Source: an uncultured Clostridia bacterium (lineage in GTDB: Bacteria; Bacillota; Clostridia; TANB77; CAG-508). From it: a stretch of 64,000 bases of DNA. Below the pieces are notes generated by a model. That model was not told where the DNA came from and did no database searches. It saw only the letters and a list, made by a program, of their open reading frames with translations. Positions 1 through 7,386 of the stretch are shown here, in pieces. The stretch spans positions 1 through 64,000 of the forward strand of contig CAKPQH010000001.1 of NCBI GenBank assembly GCA_934178475.1. Reading direction: 5' to 3'. A program made the position numbers and the translations under genes. The stretch's first letter is position 1; each line of letters starts with the position of its first letter.

Positions 1-98
1 TTTCCTTTGTGTCCAAATATTCTTTTAAATACATAATCATTTGTTACTTTTAAGTTTTCTTCATTATTGTTTCCTGTGATCTCCTCCTTATTCTTTCT
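1..98 (-). pseudogene. 5' fragment of Rpn-type PD-(D/E)XK nuclease/transposase-like gene
   Basis: Reading the minus strand from base 98 to the window edge gives an open frame containing NDYVFKRIFGHKG. This resembles the conserved N-terminus of the Rpn (recombination-promoting nuclease, transposase_31-like) family common in Clostridia. A good SD (AAGGAGG, about 83-89) is present, but the frame has no ATG, GTG or TTG between the in-frame stop at 99-101 and the edge. A nearby ATG (about 63-65) is in another frame and stops after four codons. Either the start has been lost by a one-base indel or the gene is decayed. Only about 32 codons are visible, so the family call rests on one motif. Confidence 0.45.
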
Positions 99-274
99 CT
101 AAATTGTTTATTAATTTTTTAGGCGAAATGCCTAGAATTAAAGTAAAAATAAAACTTTTTGAAATAATCTTTAAATAGAGTATTTATGCAATGTATATTA
201 CCATCATTTTATAGTAGGGTCAATAAAAGACAATAAAAAATTTTCACTTTCTATTGCCTTTATTCTATATTTTT

Positions 275-778
275 CTATTTATCAAAATACTGACTTACTT
301 CCTGTAAATTTTCAAAATTCTTTTGTCTTAAAATTTCATAAGTAATTATAGCAACTGAATTTGATAGATTAAGCGACCTAAGAGTTGGAAGCATTGGTAT
401 TCTAATCGTCTTCTTATTTAAATATTTTTCCAATAACCACTCTGGAAGTCCCTTAGTCTCTTTACCATACAAAACAAAAACTTCATCCATATCTGAATAA
501 TCAACATCAGAGTATACAGTTTTACCTTTAGTTGTTGCAAAAAACATATTATTTTCATCTGGATTATATTTTTCTAAGAACTTATCCAAAGATTCATGCT
601 CTTCTATATCAAGCTTGTCCCAATAGTCAAGACCTGCCCTTCTTACAGTTTTCTCATCTATTTTAAATCCTAAAGGATGTACTAAATGAAGTTTTGCACC
701 CGTAATAGCACATGTTCTTGCTATATTTCCTGTATTTTGTGGTATTTCTGGTTCCACCATAACTATATTTAATTTCAT
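275..778 (-). CDS. trmL: tRNA (cytidine(34)-2'-O)-methyltransferase TrmL
   Basis: A 167-residue SPOUT-class methyltransferase of the TrmL/YibK subfamily, which 2'-O-methylates the wobble base of tRNA-Leu isoacceptors using SAM. The N-terminal EPEIPQNTGNIART (residues 9-22) and the C-terminal LRSLNLSNSVAI region, which forms the trefoil-knot SAM site, are both present. Length matches the minimal single-domain family. It starts 3 bp after the lepA stop, so the two are almost certainly cotranscribed and perhaps translationally coupled. Both act on the translation machinery. Nothing unusual is seen. Confidence 0.93.
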   Translation of the reverse strand: MKLNIVMVEPEIPQNTGNIARTCAITGAKLHLVHPLGFKIDEKTVRRAGLDYWDKLDIEEHESLDKFLEKYNPDENNMFFATTKGKTVYSDVDYSDMDEVFVLYGKETKGLPEWLLEKYLNKKTIRIPMLPTLRSLNLSNSVAIITYEILRQKNFENLQEVSQYFDK

Positions 779-781
779 CTT

Positions 782-2596
782 TTATTCTCCATCATCTAAT
801 TTTAGTACTGATAAAAATGCTTCTTGTGGCATTTCTACTTTTCCTATTTGTCTCATTTTTGCTTTTCCTTTTTTCTGTTTTTCAAGAAGTTTCTTTTTTC
901 TTGTAATATCTCCACCATAACATTTTGCTAGAACATCTTTTCTTAATGCTGATATTGTTTCTCTTGCAATTATTGTTCCTCCAACTACTGCTTGAAGTGG
1001 TATTACAAATAAATGTCTAGGAATAACAGTTTTTAATTTTTCAACCATTTTCTTTCCTCTTGTATACGCCATATCTTTATGAACTATAAAAGATAAAGCA
1101 TCTACATTTTCTCCATTTACTCTAATGTCTAACCTTACTAATTTTGATTCTCTATAATCTTTAAGTTCATAATCAAAAGATGCATACCCTTTAGTCTTTG
1201 ATTTTAAATTATCAAAAAAGTCATAAATAATTTCATTAAGTGGCATATCATATAATAGCTCTACTCTAGACTCATCTAAATATTTCATGTCCACATATAC
1301 ACCTCTTCTATTTTGGCACATCTCCATAATTCCACCAACATATTCTTTTGGAGTTAATATAGTAGCTAAAACTATAGGTTCTTCAATATAAGCAATCTCT
1401 GTCTGTGGTGGTAAATCTGTAGGATTATATATTTCTAATACTTCTCCATTAGTTTTATGAACCTTATATATAACAGATGGTGCAGTAGTTATTAATCCTA
1501 AATCAAATTCTCTATCTAATCTTTCTTGTATTATCTCTAAGTGTAATAATCCTAAAAATCCACACCTAAATCCATAACCTAGAGCAGCTGATGTTTCTTG
1601 TTCAAATTCTAATGCTGCATCATTTATTTTTAGCTTTTCTAAAGCTATTTTCAAAGCTTCATATTGACTTCCATCAATAGGGTAAAATCCACAATAAACC
1701 ATAGGTTGTACTTTTTTATATCCTTTCAATGGCTCATCTGCCGGATTCTCATCTAATGTTATTGTATCTCCAACATGAATTTCAGACAAACTTTTTATAC
1801 TTGCTGCAACATACCCAACTTCTCCTGCCTTTAACTCTTCACAAGGCATATATGAACCAGGTACAAAATATCCAACTTCAGTAACAATATATGAACTTCC
1901 ATCAGACATAAGTCTAATTTTATCTCCAACTTTTATCTTTCCATCCATAACTCTTATATAAGCAACAGCACCTTTATAATTATCATAATAAGAATCAAAA
2001 ATCAGACATTTTGTTTTAGCATTTTCATCACCCTTAGGAGCTGGAAGCTCTGTTACTATCTTCTCTAAAACTTCTTCAACATTTAATCCTGTTTTAGCAG
2101 AAATACAAGGTGCATCTTCTGCTGGAATACCTATTATATCTTCAATTTCTTTTTTTACTTCATCAGGTCTTGCACTAGGAAGATCAATTTTATTAATAAC
2201 TGGTAAAACCTCTAAATCATTATCAATTGCTAAATATACATTTGCCAAAGTTTGTGCTTCAACACCTTGTGTACTATCAACTATAAGCAAAGCACCATCA
2301 CAAGCTGCTAAGCTTCTTGACACTTCATAATTGAAATCAACATGACCTGGTGTATCAATCAAATTAAACGTATACTCATTTCCATCTTTTGCTTTATACT
2401 TCATTCTAACAGATTGAGCTTTTATAGTTATTCCTCTTTCACGTTCAATTTCCATATTATCAAGCACTTGCTCTTCCATTTCTCTCTTAGAAAGAACTCC
2501 TGTCATTTCTATTATTCTATCTGCTAATGTAGACTTTCCATGATCTATATGTGCTATTATACTAAAATTCCTTATATACTTTTTGTAATCCTCCAT
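782..2596 (-). CDS. lepA: elongation factor 4 (LepA), ribosomal back-translocase GTPase
   Basis: A 604-residue translational GTPase. G1 is HIDHGKST (16-23), the switch I region contains RERGITIKAQ (52-61), G3 is DTPGHVDF (81-88), and G4 is NKIDLP near residue 135. The C-terminal part carries the LepA-specific GGTIIARETISALRKDVLAKCYGGD segment, here cited only by its ends GGTII and CYGGD. Length is typical (about 600). EF4 binds stalled or mistranslocated ribosomes and also has a role in 30S biogenesis. It is the first gene of a two-gene lepA-trmL unit on the minus strand, with the flavodoxin-like gene ending 24 bp upstream. Confidence 0.97.
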   Translation of the reverse strand: MEDYKKYIRNFSIIAHIDHGKSTLADRIIEMTGVLSKREMEEQVLDNMEIERERGITIKAQSVRMKYKAKDGNEYTFNLIDTPGHVDFNYEVSRSLAACDGALLIVDSTQGVEAQTLANVYLAIDNDLEVLPVINKIDLPSARPDEVKKEIEDIIGIPAEDAPCISAKTGLNVEEVLEKIVTELPAPKGDENAKTKCLIFDSYYDNYKGAVAYIRVMDGKIKVGDKIRLMSDGSSYIVTEVGYFVPGSYMPCEELKAGEVGYVAASIKSLSEIHVGDTITLDENPADEPLKGYKKVQPMVYCGFYPIDGSQYEALKIALEKLKINDAALEFEQETSAALGYGFRCGFLGLLHLEIIQERLDREFDLGLITTAPSVIYKVHKTNGEVLEIYNPTDLPPQTEIAYIEEPIVLATILTPKEYVGGIMEMCQNRRGVYVDMKYLDESRVELLYDMPLNEIIYDFFDNLKSKTKGYASFDYELKDYRESKLVRLDIRVNGENVDALSFIVHKDMAYTRGKKMVEKLKTVIPRHLFVIPLQAVVGGTIIARETISALRKDVLAKCYGGDITRKKKLLEKQKKGKAKMRQIGKVEMPQEAFLSVLKLDDGE

Positions 2597-2620
2597 TATT
2601 CCTCCATTTTAATTTATATA

Positions 2621-3244
2621 TTATCTTATAAAATTAGTTTTTATTGGTTTCTCAAATTCAACTCTTTTTATTCCATTTTCTTTTCCAACTTCCATACACT
2701 TTAATATATACGCCATATTTTGTGCTAGGTTTCTCATAGTTTGAAGTCCTTCTTCATCTCTTAATGCTTCTTCTCTACATGTACCATGAATTTGATTCCA
2801 ATAACTACTTCCTATAACATACATATTACTCATAAGTGCATATTTATTTAACTGGTCAAAAGTAGCTGATGCGCCACCTCTTCTACAACTTACAACTGAA
2901 GCACATACTTTTCCTGCAAACATTTTCCCTCTTCCATAAAAAGCTCTATCTAAAAAAGAGGTCAAAGCACCACTTGCTCCAGCAAAATGAACTGGACTAC
3001 CAAAAACAAATCCATCAGATTCATTTACTTTATCCAAAAATTCATTTACTTTGTCATCAAAAACACATCTATTATTTGTATTCAAACATCTATTACATGC
3101 TATACAACCAGAAATAGGTTTTAAACCTATCCACATAATTTCTGCATCTATATTTTCTCTATTAAGCTCTTTTTTTATCTCTTCTAATGCAACATTTGTA
3201 CATCCTTTTTCATGAGGTCCACCATTTAGCAATAAAACTTTCAT
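2621..3244 (-). CDS. flavodoxin-family NAD(P)H-dependent oxidoreductase (WrbA/iron-sulfur flavoprotein-like)
   Basis: About 207 residues with a flavodoxin fold. NGGPHEKGCTN near the N-terminus is the FMN phosphate loop, FGSPVHFAGASG is the second FMN-binding loop, and CIACNRC is a compact cysteine motif like that of archaeal/clostridial iron-sulfur flavoproteins. The latter suggests a bound Fe-S cluster or redox thiols. I start at the ATG at 3242-3244 because the SD AAAGGATG lies 7 bases before it. An upstream in-frame ATG at 3251-3253 overlaps that SD. The substrate cannot be told from sequence. Confidence 0.85.
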   Translation of the reverse strand: MKVLLLNGGPHEKGCTNVALEEIKKELNRENIDAEIMWIGLKPISGCIACNRCLNTNNRCVFDDKVNEFLDKVNESDGFVFGSPVHFAGASGALTSFLDRAFYGRGKMFAGKVCASVVSCRRGGASATFDQLNKYALMSNMYVIGSSYWNQIHGTCREEALRDEEGLQTMRNLAQNMAYILKCMEVGKENGIKRVEFEKPIKTNFIR

Positions 3245-3350
3245 AATCAACATCCTTTCATATAATCATCTATAAATTATATGTTTAATTATCATTTTTA
3301 TTTCCACAATAGTTTATCACGAATTCAAGCATTTTTCAACTTTTTAATTC

Positions 3351-3396
3351 GGGGACAGTCCTTTTTTGAAAATTTTTTCAAAAAAGGACTGTCCCC
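3351..3396. repeat. palindromic repeat, copy A (22-bp perfect arms, 2-base loop)
   Basis: A 46-base near-unbroken palindrome starting GGGGACAGTCC and ending GGACTGTCCCC, with an inner T6-GAAAA / TTTTC-A6 core. It ends 4 bases from the rhodanese stop codon. Runs of six T/A inside the stem and the strong GC base make it able to act as a terminator in either direction. Copies B (19791-19850) and C (41044-41090) share the layout but differ in the stem. Confidence 0.9.
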
Positions 3397-3400
3397 AGAT

Positions 3401-3736
3401 TTAATAATTGTCTATTCCTCCATATAAGCAATAAACATTTTTATAATTCATTCTTTTTAATTTTCTATAAGCTGTTCTACTTCTTTTTCCTATTTGACAG
3501 TATAATACTATTTCTCCAGTTTTATTTGGATATATTTTTTCGAACTTTGTATCTATTTCATATTCAGGTATATTTACAGCTCCCGAAATATGTCCTTCAT
3601 TGTATTCACAAGCACTTCTTACATCTATTATTTCTGCTCCATTCCTTTGTTTTTCTTTCAATTCATTCATTTCTATTTCATAGCTCTCAATTTTTCTGTA
3701 CAAATTTGCCTTTAAAAATTCTTTTAGTCTTTTCAA
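3401..3736 (-). CDS. single-domain rhodanese-like sulfurtransferase
   Basis: A 111-residue protein with one rhodanese domain (about residues 25-111). DVR (38-40) and EGHISGAVNIP (47-57) are the CH2A-type signature, and the active-site loop is Cys80-QIGKRS, a six-residue loop typical of sulfur- rather than phosphate-handling members. The first 25 residues form a charged helix. It probably moves persulfide sulfur in the cytosol, and the acceptor is unknown. It is transcribed alone, with a palindromic repeat immediately downstream. Confidence 0.88.
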   Translation of the reverse strand: MKRLKEFLKANLYRKIESYEIEMNELKEKQRNGAEIIDVRSACEYNEGHISGAVNIPEYEIDTKFEKIYPNKTGEIVLYCQIGKRSRTAYRKLKRMNYKNVYCLYGGIDNY

Positions 3737-4097
3737 TATTTATCCTCCTTAAATTTTTATGGAAGAATAATATTTATATATTATATTCATTCATTAAAAA
3801 AAGTTTTCATGTTTTTTTATACTTTTTGTCAATTTTTTTACGTTAATGTCGCATTTTATCAGTATTTTACAAAATTCTACATAGTTATATTTCAATAATA
3901 TTAAATTATGTCGATTTCATTACATTATGTATATCTTTTTATGTAATCAAAGTTATCCACTTTACCTGTGGAAACTGTGGATAACTTTGTTAATAACTCA
4001 AATTTGTACTTTTTTTTTGTAAAATTATGCACACCCTGTTGTTGATAAAATTTTAAAAAACTCTCCATATTTTTCCATTTTGATTTTATGTTTACTC
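3737..4097. other. 361-base gene-free AT-rich spacer
   Basis: Between splB and the rhodanese gene there is no credible ORF. The first 200 bases are very AT-rich with nothing recognisable beyond an SD-like purine stretch for the rhodanese gene. The last 150 bases hold the DnaA-box-like cluster annotated separately. Confidence 0.7.
3948..4048. promoter_or_regulatory. cluster of DnaA-box-like 9-mers, including a 13-bp inverted repeat
   Basis: TTATCCACT lies at 3953-3961 on the plus strand. TGTGGATAA at 3976-3984 is the exact reverse complement of the consensus TTATCCACA. Weaker matches are TGTGGAAAC (3967-3975), TTATGCACA (4025-4033) and TGTTGATAA (4040-4048). The first two lie in a perfect inverted repeat with arms CAAAGTTATCCAC (3948-3960) and GTGGATAACTTTG (3977-3989). 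The flanks are AT-rich. No dnaA, dnaN or strand switch is nearby, so a DnaA-titration or regulatory cluster is likelier than oriC. Confidence 0.6.
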
Positions 4098-5102
4098 TTA
4101 TACAATATATTTTATTTCACTACTTGGTAAATATTTTTTTATCATATCTTTTATAAATTCTGTCCCCTCTTCTCTCAATTCCTTTTTGTACATATATTTT
4201 CCCTTTCCTCTTCCTGTCATTTTTTCTTTATCAAATAAAATTAATGCATTTGGAAAAGCTTCTGGATTTATCATTTTATGAACATAGCTATATGTCATAA
4301 ATATAAATTCAAAAAAAATATTATTTTTTTGTTCTTCTGTTAATTCTTCTGATATCTTTTTTATTAATTTTTCATATTCATCTTTCCAGTTATCTATAAA
4401 TACAATTGGTGCAATTAAAATTCCGACTTTATACCCTGCATTATAAAGTTTCTTTATTGCTTCTATTCTATCATTTAAGTTAGATGTTCCAAATTCTATT
4501 TTATTTATAACCATCTCCGGATTTAAACTCATTCTAATTATTGTTTTTCCACGATGATCTAAATTCAAAAGTGACTCAACATAGCTAAATTTTGTTGGCA
4601 AAGTTAAATATCCTCTTCCTTCTTTTGCAAATTTTTCAATTGTCCATTCTAAATTTTCTGTTATAATATTCTCTAAAACAAGGTCACTATTGCTTCCAAT
4701 TTCAAAAATCAGCTCTTTTTCACTCTTAAGTGAATAATTTATTATTTTATCAAGCAACTGCTCTCTATTTACAAATAAACGCAAATACGCACATTTATTA
4801 TAATGGCATACTAAATAACAATACATACACATTGCTATACAACCTGAAGATGTATATGGAACTAAAAAATCAGATGTTTTGTGATTTGGTTCGAACTTTT
4901 GTGTTTTCCTTGTTCCTATTATCAAATTTCTTTTCATTTGAGGAAATTCTTTATTTTCTTTAGCTCTCATTTCTGGTATATTATTGTGATTTTCTATTTC
5001 TATTAAAGGTACTCCCATCTCTTTATATTTTTTTAATAATCTCTTTCCAAGTTCATAATTTTCAGAATTTGGTTCATAATACACAGCATTTGGTTTAAAC
5101 AT
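4098..5102 (-). CDS. splB: spore photoproduct lyase-family radical SAM enzyme
   Basis: 334 residues. The radical SAM cluster motif is Cys88-x3-Cys92-x2-Cys95 (GCIAMCMYC), followed by a further cysteine at 99 (YLVC), as in spore photoproduct lyases. The enzyme reverses 5-thyminyl-5,6-dihydrothymine lesions formed in UV-irradiated spores, using SAM and a 4Fe-4S cluster. Length matches SplB (about 340). Its presence is the best hint in this window that the organism forms endospores. The start is ATG after GGAG, and that SD lies within a long hairpin (5108-5146). Confidence 0.88.
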   Translation of the reverse strand: MFKPNAVYYEPNSENYELGKRLLKKYKEMGVPLIEIENHNNIPEMRAKENKEFPQMKRNLIIGTRKTQKFEPNHKTSDFLVPYTSSGCIAMCMYCYLVCHYNKCAYLRLFVNREQLLDKIINYSLKSEKELIFEIGSNSDLVLENIITENLEWTIEKFAKEGRGYLTLPTKFSYVESLLNLDHRGKTIIRMSLNPEMVINKIEFGTSNLNDRIEAIKKLYNAGYKVGILIAPIVFIDNWKDEYEKLIKKISEELTEEQKNNIFFEFIFMTYSYVHKMINPEAFPNALILFDKEKMTGRGKGKYMYKKELREEGTEFIKDMIKKYLPSSEIKYIV

Positions 5103-5107
5103 AATTT

Positions 5108-5146
5108 AACTCCTTTATTCTTAGTTTTTCTAAAAATAAAAGAGTT
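5108..5146 (-). promoter_or_regulatory. hairpin enclosing the splB ribosome-binding site
   Basis: Read on the minus strand, AACTC-t-TTTATT-t-TTAG pairs with CTAA-g-AATAAA-g-GAGTT around a 5-base A-rich loop: 15 pairs interrupted by two single mismatches. The 3' arm contains AAAGGAG, the splB SD, five bases or so before the start region. No T-run follows, so it looks like an SD-masking hairpin and not a terminator for the upstream ZIP gene. Confidence 0.5.
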
Positions 5147-5165
5147 ATTCATTTTTTATATTTAA

Positions 5166-5927
5166 TTATCCTAATGTAACATCCAAAATCATCATTATTA
5201 AAAATCCTATTGTTAAACCTACAATTCCAAGTTTTGATTTTTCTCCTTGACGTTCTTCAGGTATTAATTCTTCAACAACTACATAAATCATTGTTCCTGC
5301 AGCAAATGCTAATAAATATGGTAATATCGGTACAACTATATTTGTCAAAAGAATTGTTATAAAAGCTCCTATCGGCTCAACAATTCCAGATAATACACCA
5401 TATACAAAAGCTTTTTTCTTTGTTATTCCTTGACTTTTAAGTGGCATCGAAATAATCGCACCTTCCGGGAAATTTTGTATTGCTATTCCTATGGCAAGTG
5501 AAAAAGCTCCTGCAAGAGTTATTCCTGCACTTCCTGCTAATACTCCAGCAAATATAACACCAACTGCCATTCCCTCAGGTATATTATGAAGAGTTACAGC
5601 TAAAAATAATAAACTTTTACTTTTGCTTTTTTCAGATTCATTTAAATCATCTGGTTGTGGTATAACATAATCCATAATAAGTAAAAATACTATTCCACAT
5701 GTAAATCCAATTGCAGATGGTAACCAAGATATTATTCCTTGGTTTTCTGACATTTCTATTGCAGGTATTATCAGTGACCAAATAGATGCTGCAATCATTA
5801 CTCCTGCTGCAAATCCCATCAATAGTTTTTCTATCTTATTATTCAATGTATTTTTCATAAAAAATACCATTGTGGCTCCAAGAGAAGTACCAACAAATGG
5901 TATTAAAATTCCTAAAAATGTTTCCAT
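5166..5927 (-). CDS. ZIP-family divalent metal transporter
   Basis: A 253-residue membrane protein with about eight hydrophobic segments. The metal-binding signatures HNIPEGMAVG (114-123, TM4) and QNFPEGAIIS (151-160, TM5) are those of bacterial ZupT-like ZIP carriers, which import Zn2+, Fe2+ or Mn2+ into the cytoplasm. An acidic loop (QPDDLNESEK) sits where eukaryotic ZIPs carry the His-rich loop. Transcribed alone. The AAATTTGAT inverted repeat 50-75 bases upstream is read here as the mtgA terminator, but it might also be a metalloregulator site. Confidence 0.92.
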   Translation of the reverse strand: METFLGILIPFVGTSLGATMVFFMKNTLNNKIEKLLMGFAAGVMIAASIWSLIIPAIEMSENQGIISWLPSAIGFTCGIVFLLIMDYVIPQPDDLNESEKSKSKSLLFLAVTLHNIPEGMAVGVIFAGVLAGSAGITLAGAFSLAIGIAIQNFPEGAIISMPLKSQGITKKKAFVYGVLSGIVEPIGAFITILLTNIVVPILPYLLAFAAGTMIYVVVEELIPEERQGEKSKLGIVGLTIGFLIMMILDVTLG

Positions 5928-5975
5928 TTATTGCCTCCTCTATTATATTATTCAGATAAGGCAATTTTCTCTACA

Positions 5976-6000
5976 AAATTTGATAAAAATCATCAAATTT
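5976..6000 (-). terminator. hairpin after mtgA
   Basis: Arms AAATTTGAT / ATCAAATTT (9 bp, 7-base loop), starting three bases beyond the mtgA stop, followed on the minus strand by a short T-run. It is likely a weak terminator. Because it also lies just upstream of the ZIP gene, an operator role is possible. Confidence 0.5.
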
Positions 6001-6003
6001 ATT

Positions 6004-6699
6004 TTATTTTAAATCCAATATTTCTTTTTTTCTGTCTTCCGTTATATATTTGTATTTTACCATTTTATCCAATACTTGTTCTTGTCTTTCTGTAGCTAGT
6101 TTCTCGCTTTTAGTAGGTGCATATAAAGAAGGAGCATTTGGTATCCCTGCAAGCATAGTAGATTCATAATCATTCATTTCAATTGCTTCTTTATTAAAAT
6201 AATGTTTACTTGCTGTTTTTACCGAATAACATCCATCACCAAAATAACTTGTATTTAAATATAATTCTAAAATTTCATCCTTTGAGCAATTTTTCTCAAA
6301 CTCAACTGCCATAAAAAATTCTGCAATTTTTCTTTTTAATTCTTTCTTTTGTGTAAAATATGCATTTTTTGCAAGCTGTTGAGTAATAGTACTTCCTCCT
6401 TCTTTTAATTGGAAAGATTTTATATTTACACATATTGCTCTTCCTATTGAAATAAAGTCAAAAGCACCATGCCTATAGAATCTGTGATCTTCAACTGCTA
6501 CAACCGCTTCTTTATATAGCTGTGGCATTTCATCTAATGTACAATAATTTTCTTTTGATTTTATACTATTTATTTTTTGTTCTATAGATGTAGTTTCTAT
6601 TGCTGATTTATACATTTTATATCCATCATAGATAACATAACATATAAAAATTATTATTAACAATATTATTATTTTTATTAAACTTTTAATTTTCTTCAT
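6004..6699 (-). CDS. mtgA: monofunctional peptidoglycan glycosyltransferase (GT51)
   Basis: 231 residues: one N-terminal membrane anchor (about 7-24), then a GT51 domain outside the membrane. The catalytic motif AVEDHRFYRHG (Glu70) and the second motif EGGSTITQQLAKN (Glu100 onward) are intact, followed by ELYLNTSYFG. There is no transpeptidase domain, so it polymerises lipid II into glycan strands and depends on other proteins for cross-linking. Its start is 3 bases after the neighbouring ITPase-like stop, so the two are cotranscribed. Confidence 0.92.
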   Translation of the reverse strand: MKKIKSLIKIIILLIIIFICYVIYDGYKMYKSAIETTSIEQKINSIKSKENYCTLDEMPQLYKEAVVAVEDHRFYRHGAFDFISIGRAICVNIKSFQLKEGGSTITQQLAKNAYFTQKKELKRKIAEFFMAVEFEKNCSKDEILELYLNTSYFGDGCYSVKTASKHYFNKEAIEMNDYESTMLAGIPNAPSLYAPTKSEKLATERQEQVLDKMVKYKYITEDRKKEILDLK

Positions 6700-6702
6700 T
6701 TT

Positions 6703-7233
6703 TTACTCCCAAATATCATCATTTATGTATTTCGTTAATGCCATTACAAAAGCATTTCTAGTTAAATCAATTCTTGAAACTTCATCATGTGTGAGAAAAC
6801 TTATTCCACCTTTTCCTTTACTTAATTTATTTCCATCAAAAATTCTATCCATAACTGACCCTAAATCTTTTTCTATAATTTCATCTATATATTTATCAGG
6901 TATTGGAAAACTTTGGGCAGTACCATAACTTACTTTCCCATCTTTACTCTCTATCATTGCAAGATTTACATTAAGCCACATTCCTAATGAATTTGTTACT
7001 CCAGATTCAATTGCAATAAAAAAATCAGATTCAATATTATTTTTTTCAGCATATTCTCTTAAACCTTTTACCCTATTATTTACTCCATTGTAAATTTCAT
7101 CATTTACAGGTTCATCAGAAACTTTAGAGCTTACATTTACAGACTCAATATTTACATTATCAAAATATTTTTCAAACGCTTCTTGTGCTCCTTGTTTTTT
7201 TCCCGGATTATTTGTTCCAATTAAAATTTTCAT
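6703..7233 (-). CDS. inosine/xanthosine triphosphatase, YjjX (DUF84) family
   Basis: 176 residues. The N-terminal IGTNNPGKKQGA substrate loop and the IAIESGVT segment are typical of the YjjX/DUF84 branch of non-canonical NTP phosphatases, which remove ITP/XTP and oxidised nucleotides from the pool. Length matches the family (about 170-180). It is the first gene of a two-gene unit with mtgA. A second, unrelated-branch HAM1-like nucleotide cleaner is encoded at 41095-41799. Confidence 0.85.
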   Translation of the reverse strand: MKILIGTNNPGKKQGAQEAFEKYFDNVNIESVNVSSKVSDEPVNDEIYNGVNNRVKGLREYAEKNNIESDFFIAIESGVTNSLGMWLNVNLAMIESKDGKVSYGTAQSFPIPDKYIDEIIEKDLGSVMDRIFDGNKLSKGKGGISFLTHDEVSRIDLTRNAFVMALTKYINDDIWE

Positions 7234-7355
7234 TTATTTTCTCCTTAAATGCTAACAATAATTAATCTATTTCTTTTCACATTATATCAAAAAAACAAAT
7301 AAAAATATATATTTTTACCAATCATTCATAATTTATTTTTCATTTACGTAAAAAA

Positions 7356-7376
7356 CTAGGTTCAAATCAAACCTAG
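7356..7376 (-). terminator. terminator of the TelA/AAA+ operon
   Basis: Stem CTAGGTT / AACCTAG with a 7-base loop, followed on the minus strand by six T residues, starting about 10 bases after the AAA+ ATPase stop. It closes the five-gene operon that begins at 13748. Confidence 0.8.
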
Positions 7377-7386
7377 CTTTTTATTT

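Noticed and set aside
2869..3117. 82-codon plus-strand ORF opposite the flavodoxin-like gene
   Set aside because: Shadow frame; the composition is Leu/His/Tyr/Gln-rich and there is no SD.
3948..4048. Chromosomal replication origin
   Set aside because: DnaA boxes are present, but dnaA, dnaN, rpmH and a change in gene strand are absent.
5976..6000. Fur/Zur operator for the ZIP gene
   Set aside because: The AAATTTGAT repeat does not match a Fur or Zur box well and lies directly after the mtgA stop, so a terminator is the simpler reading.
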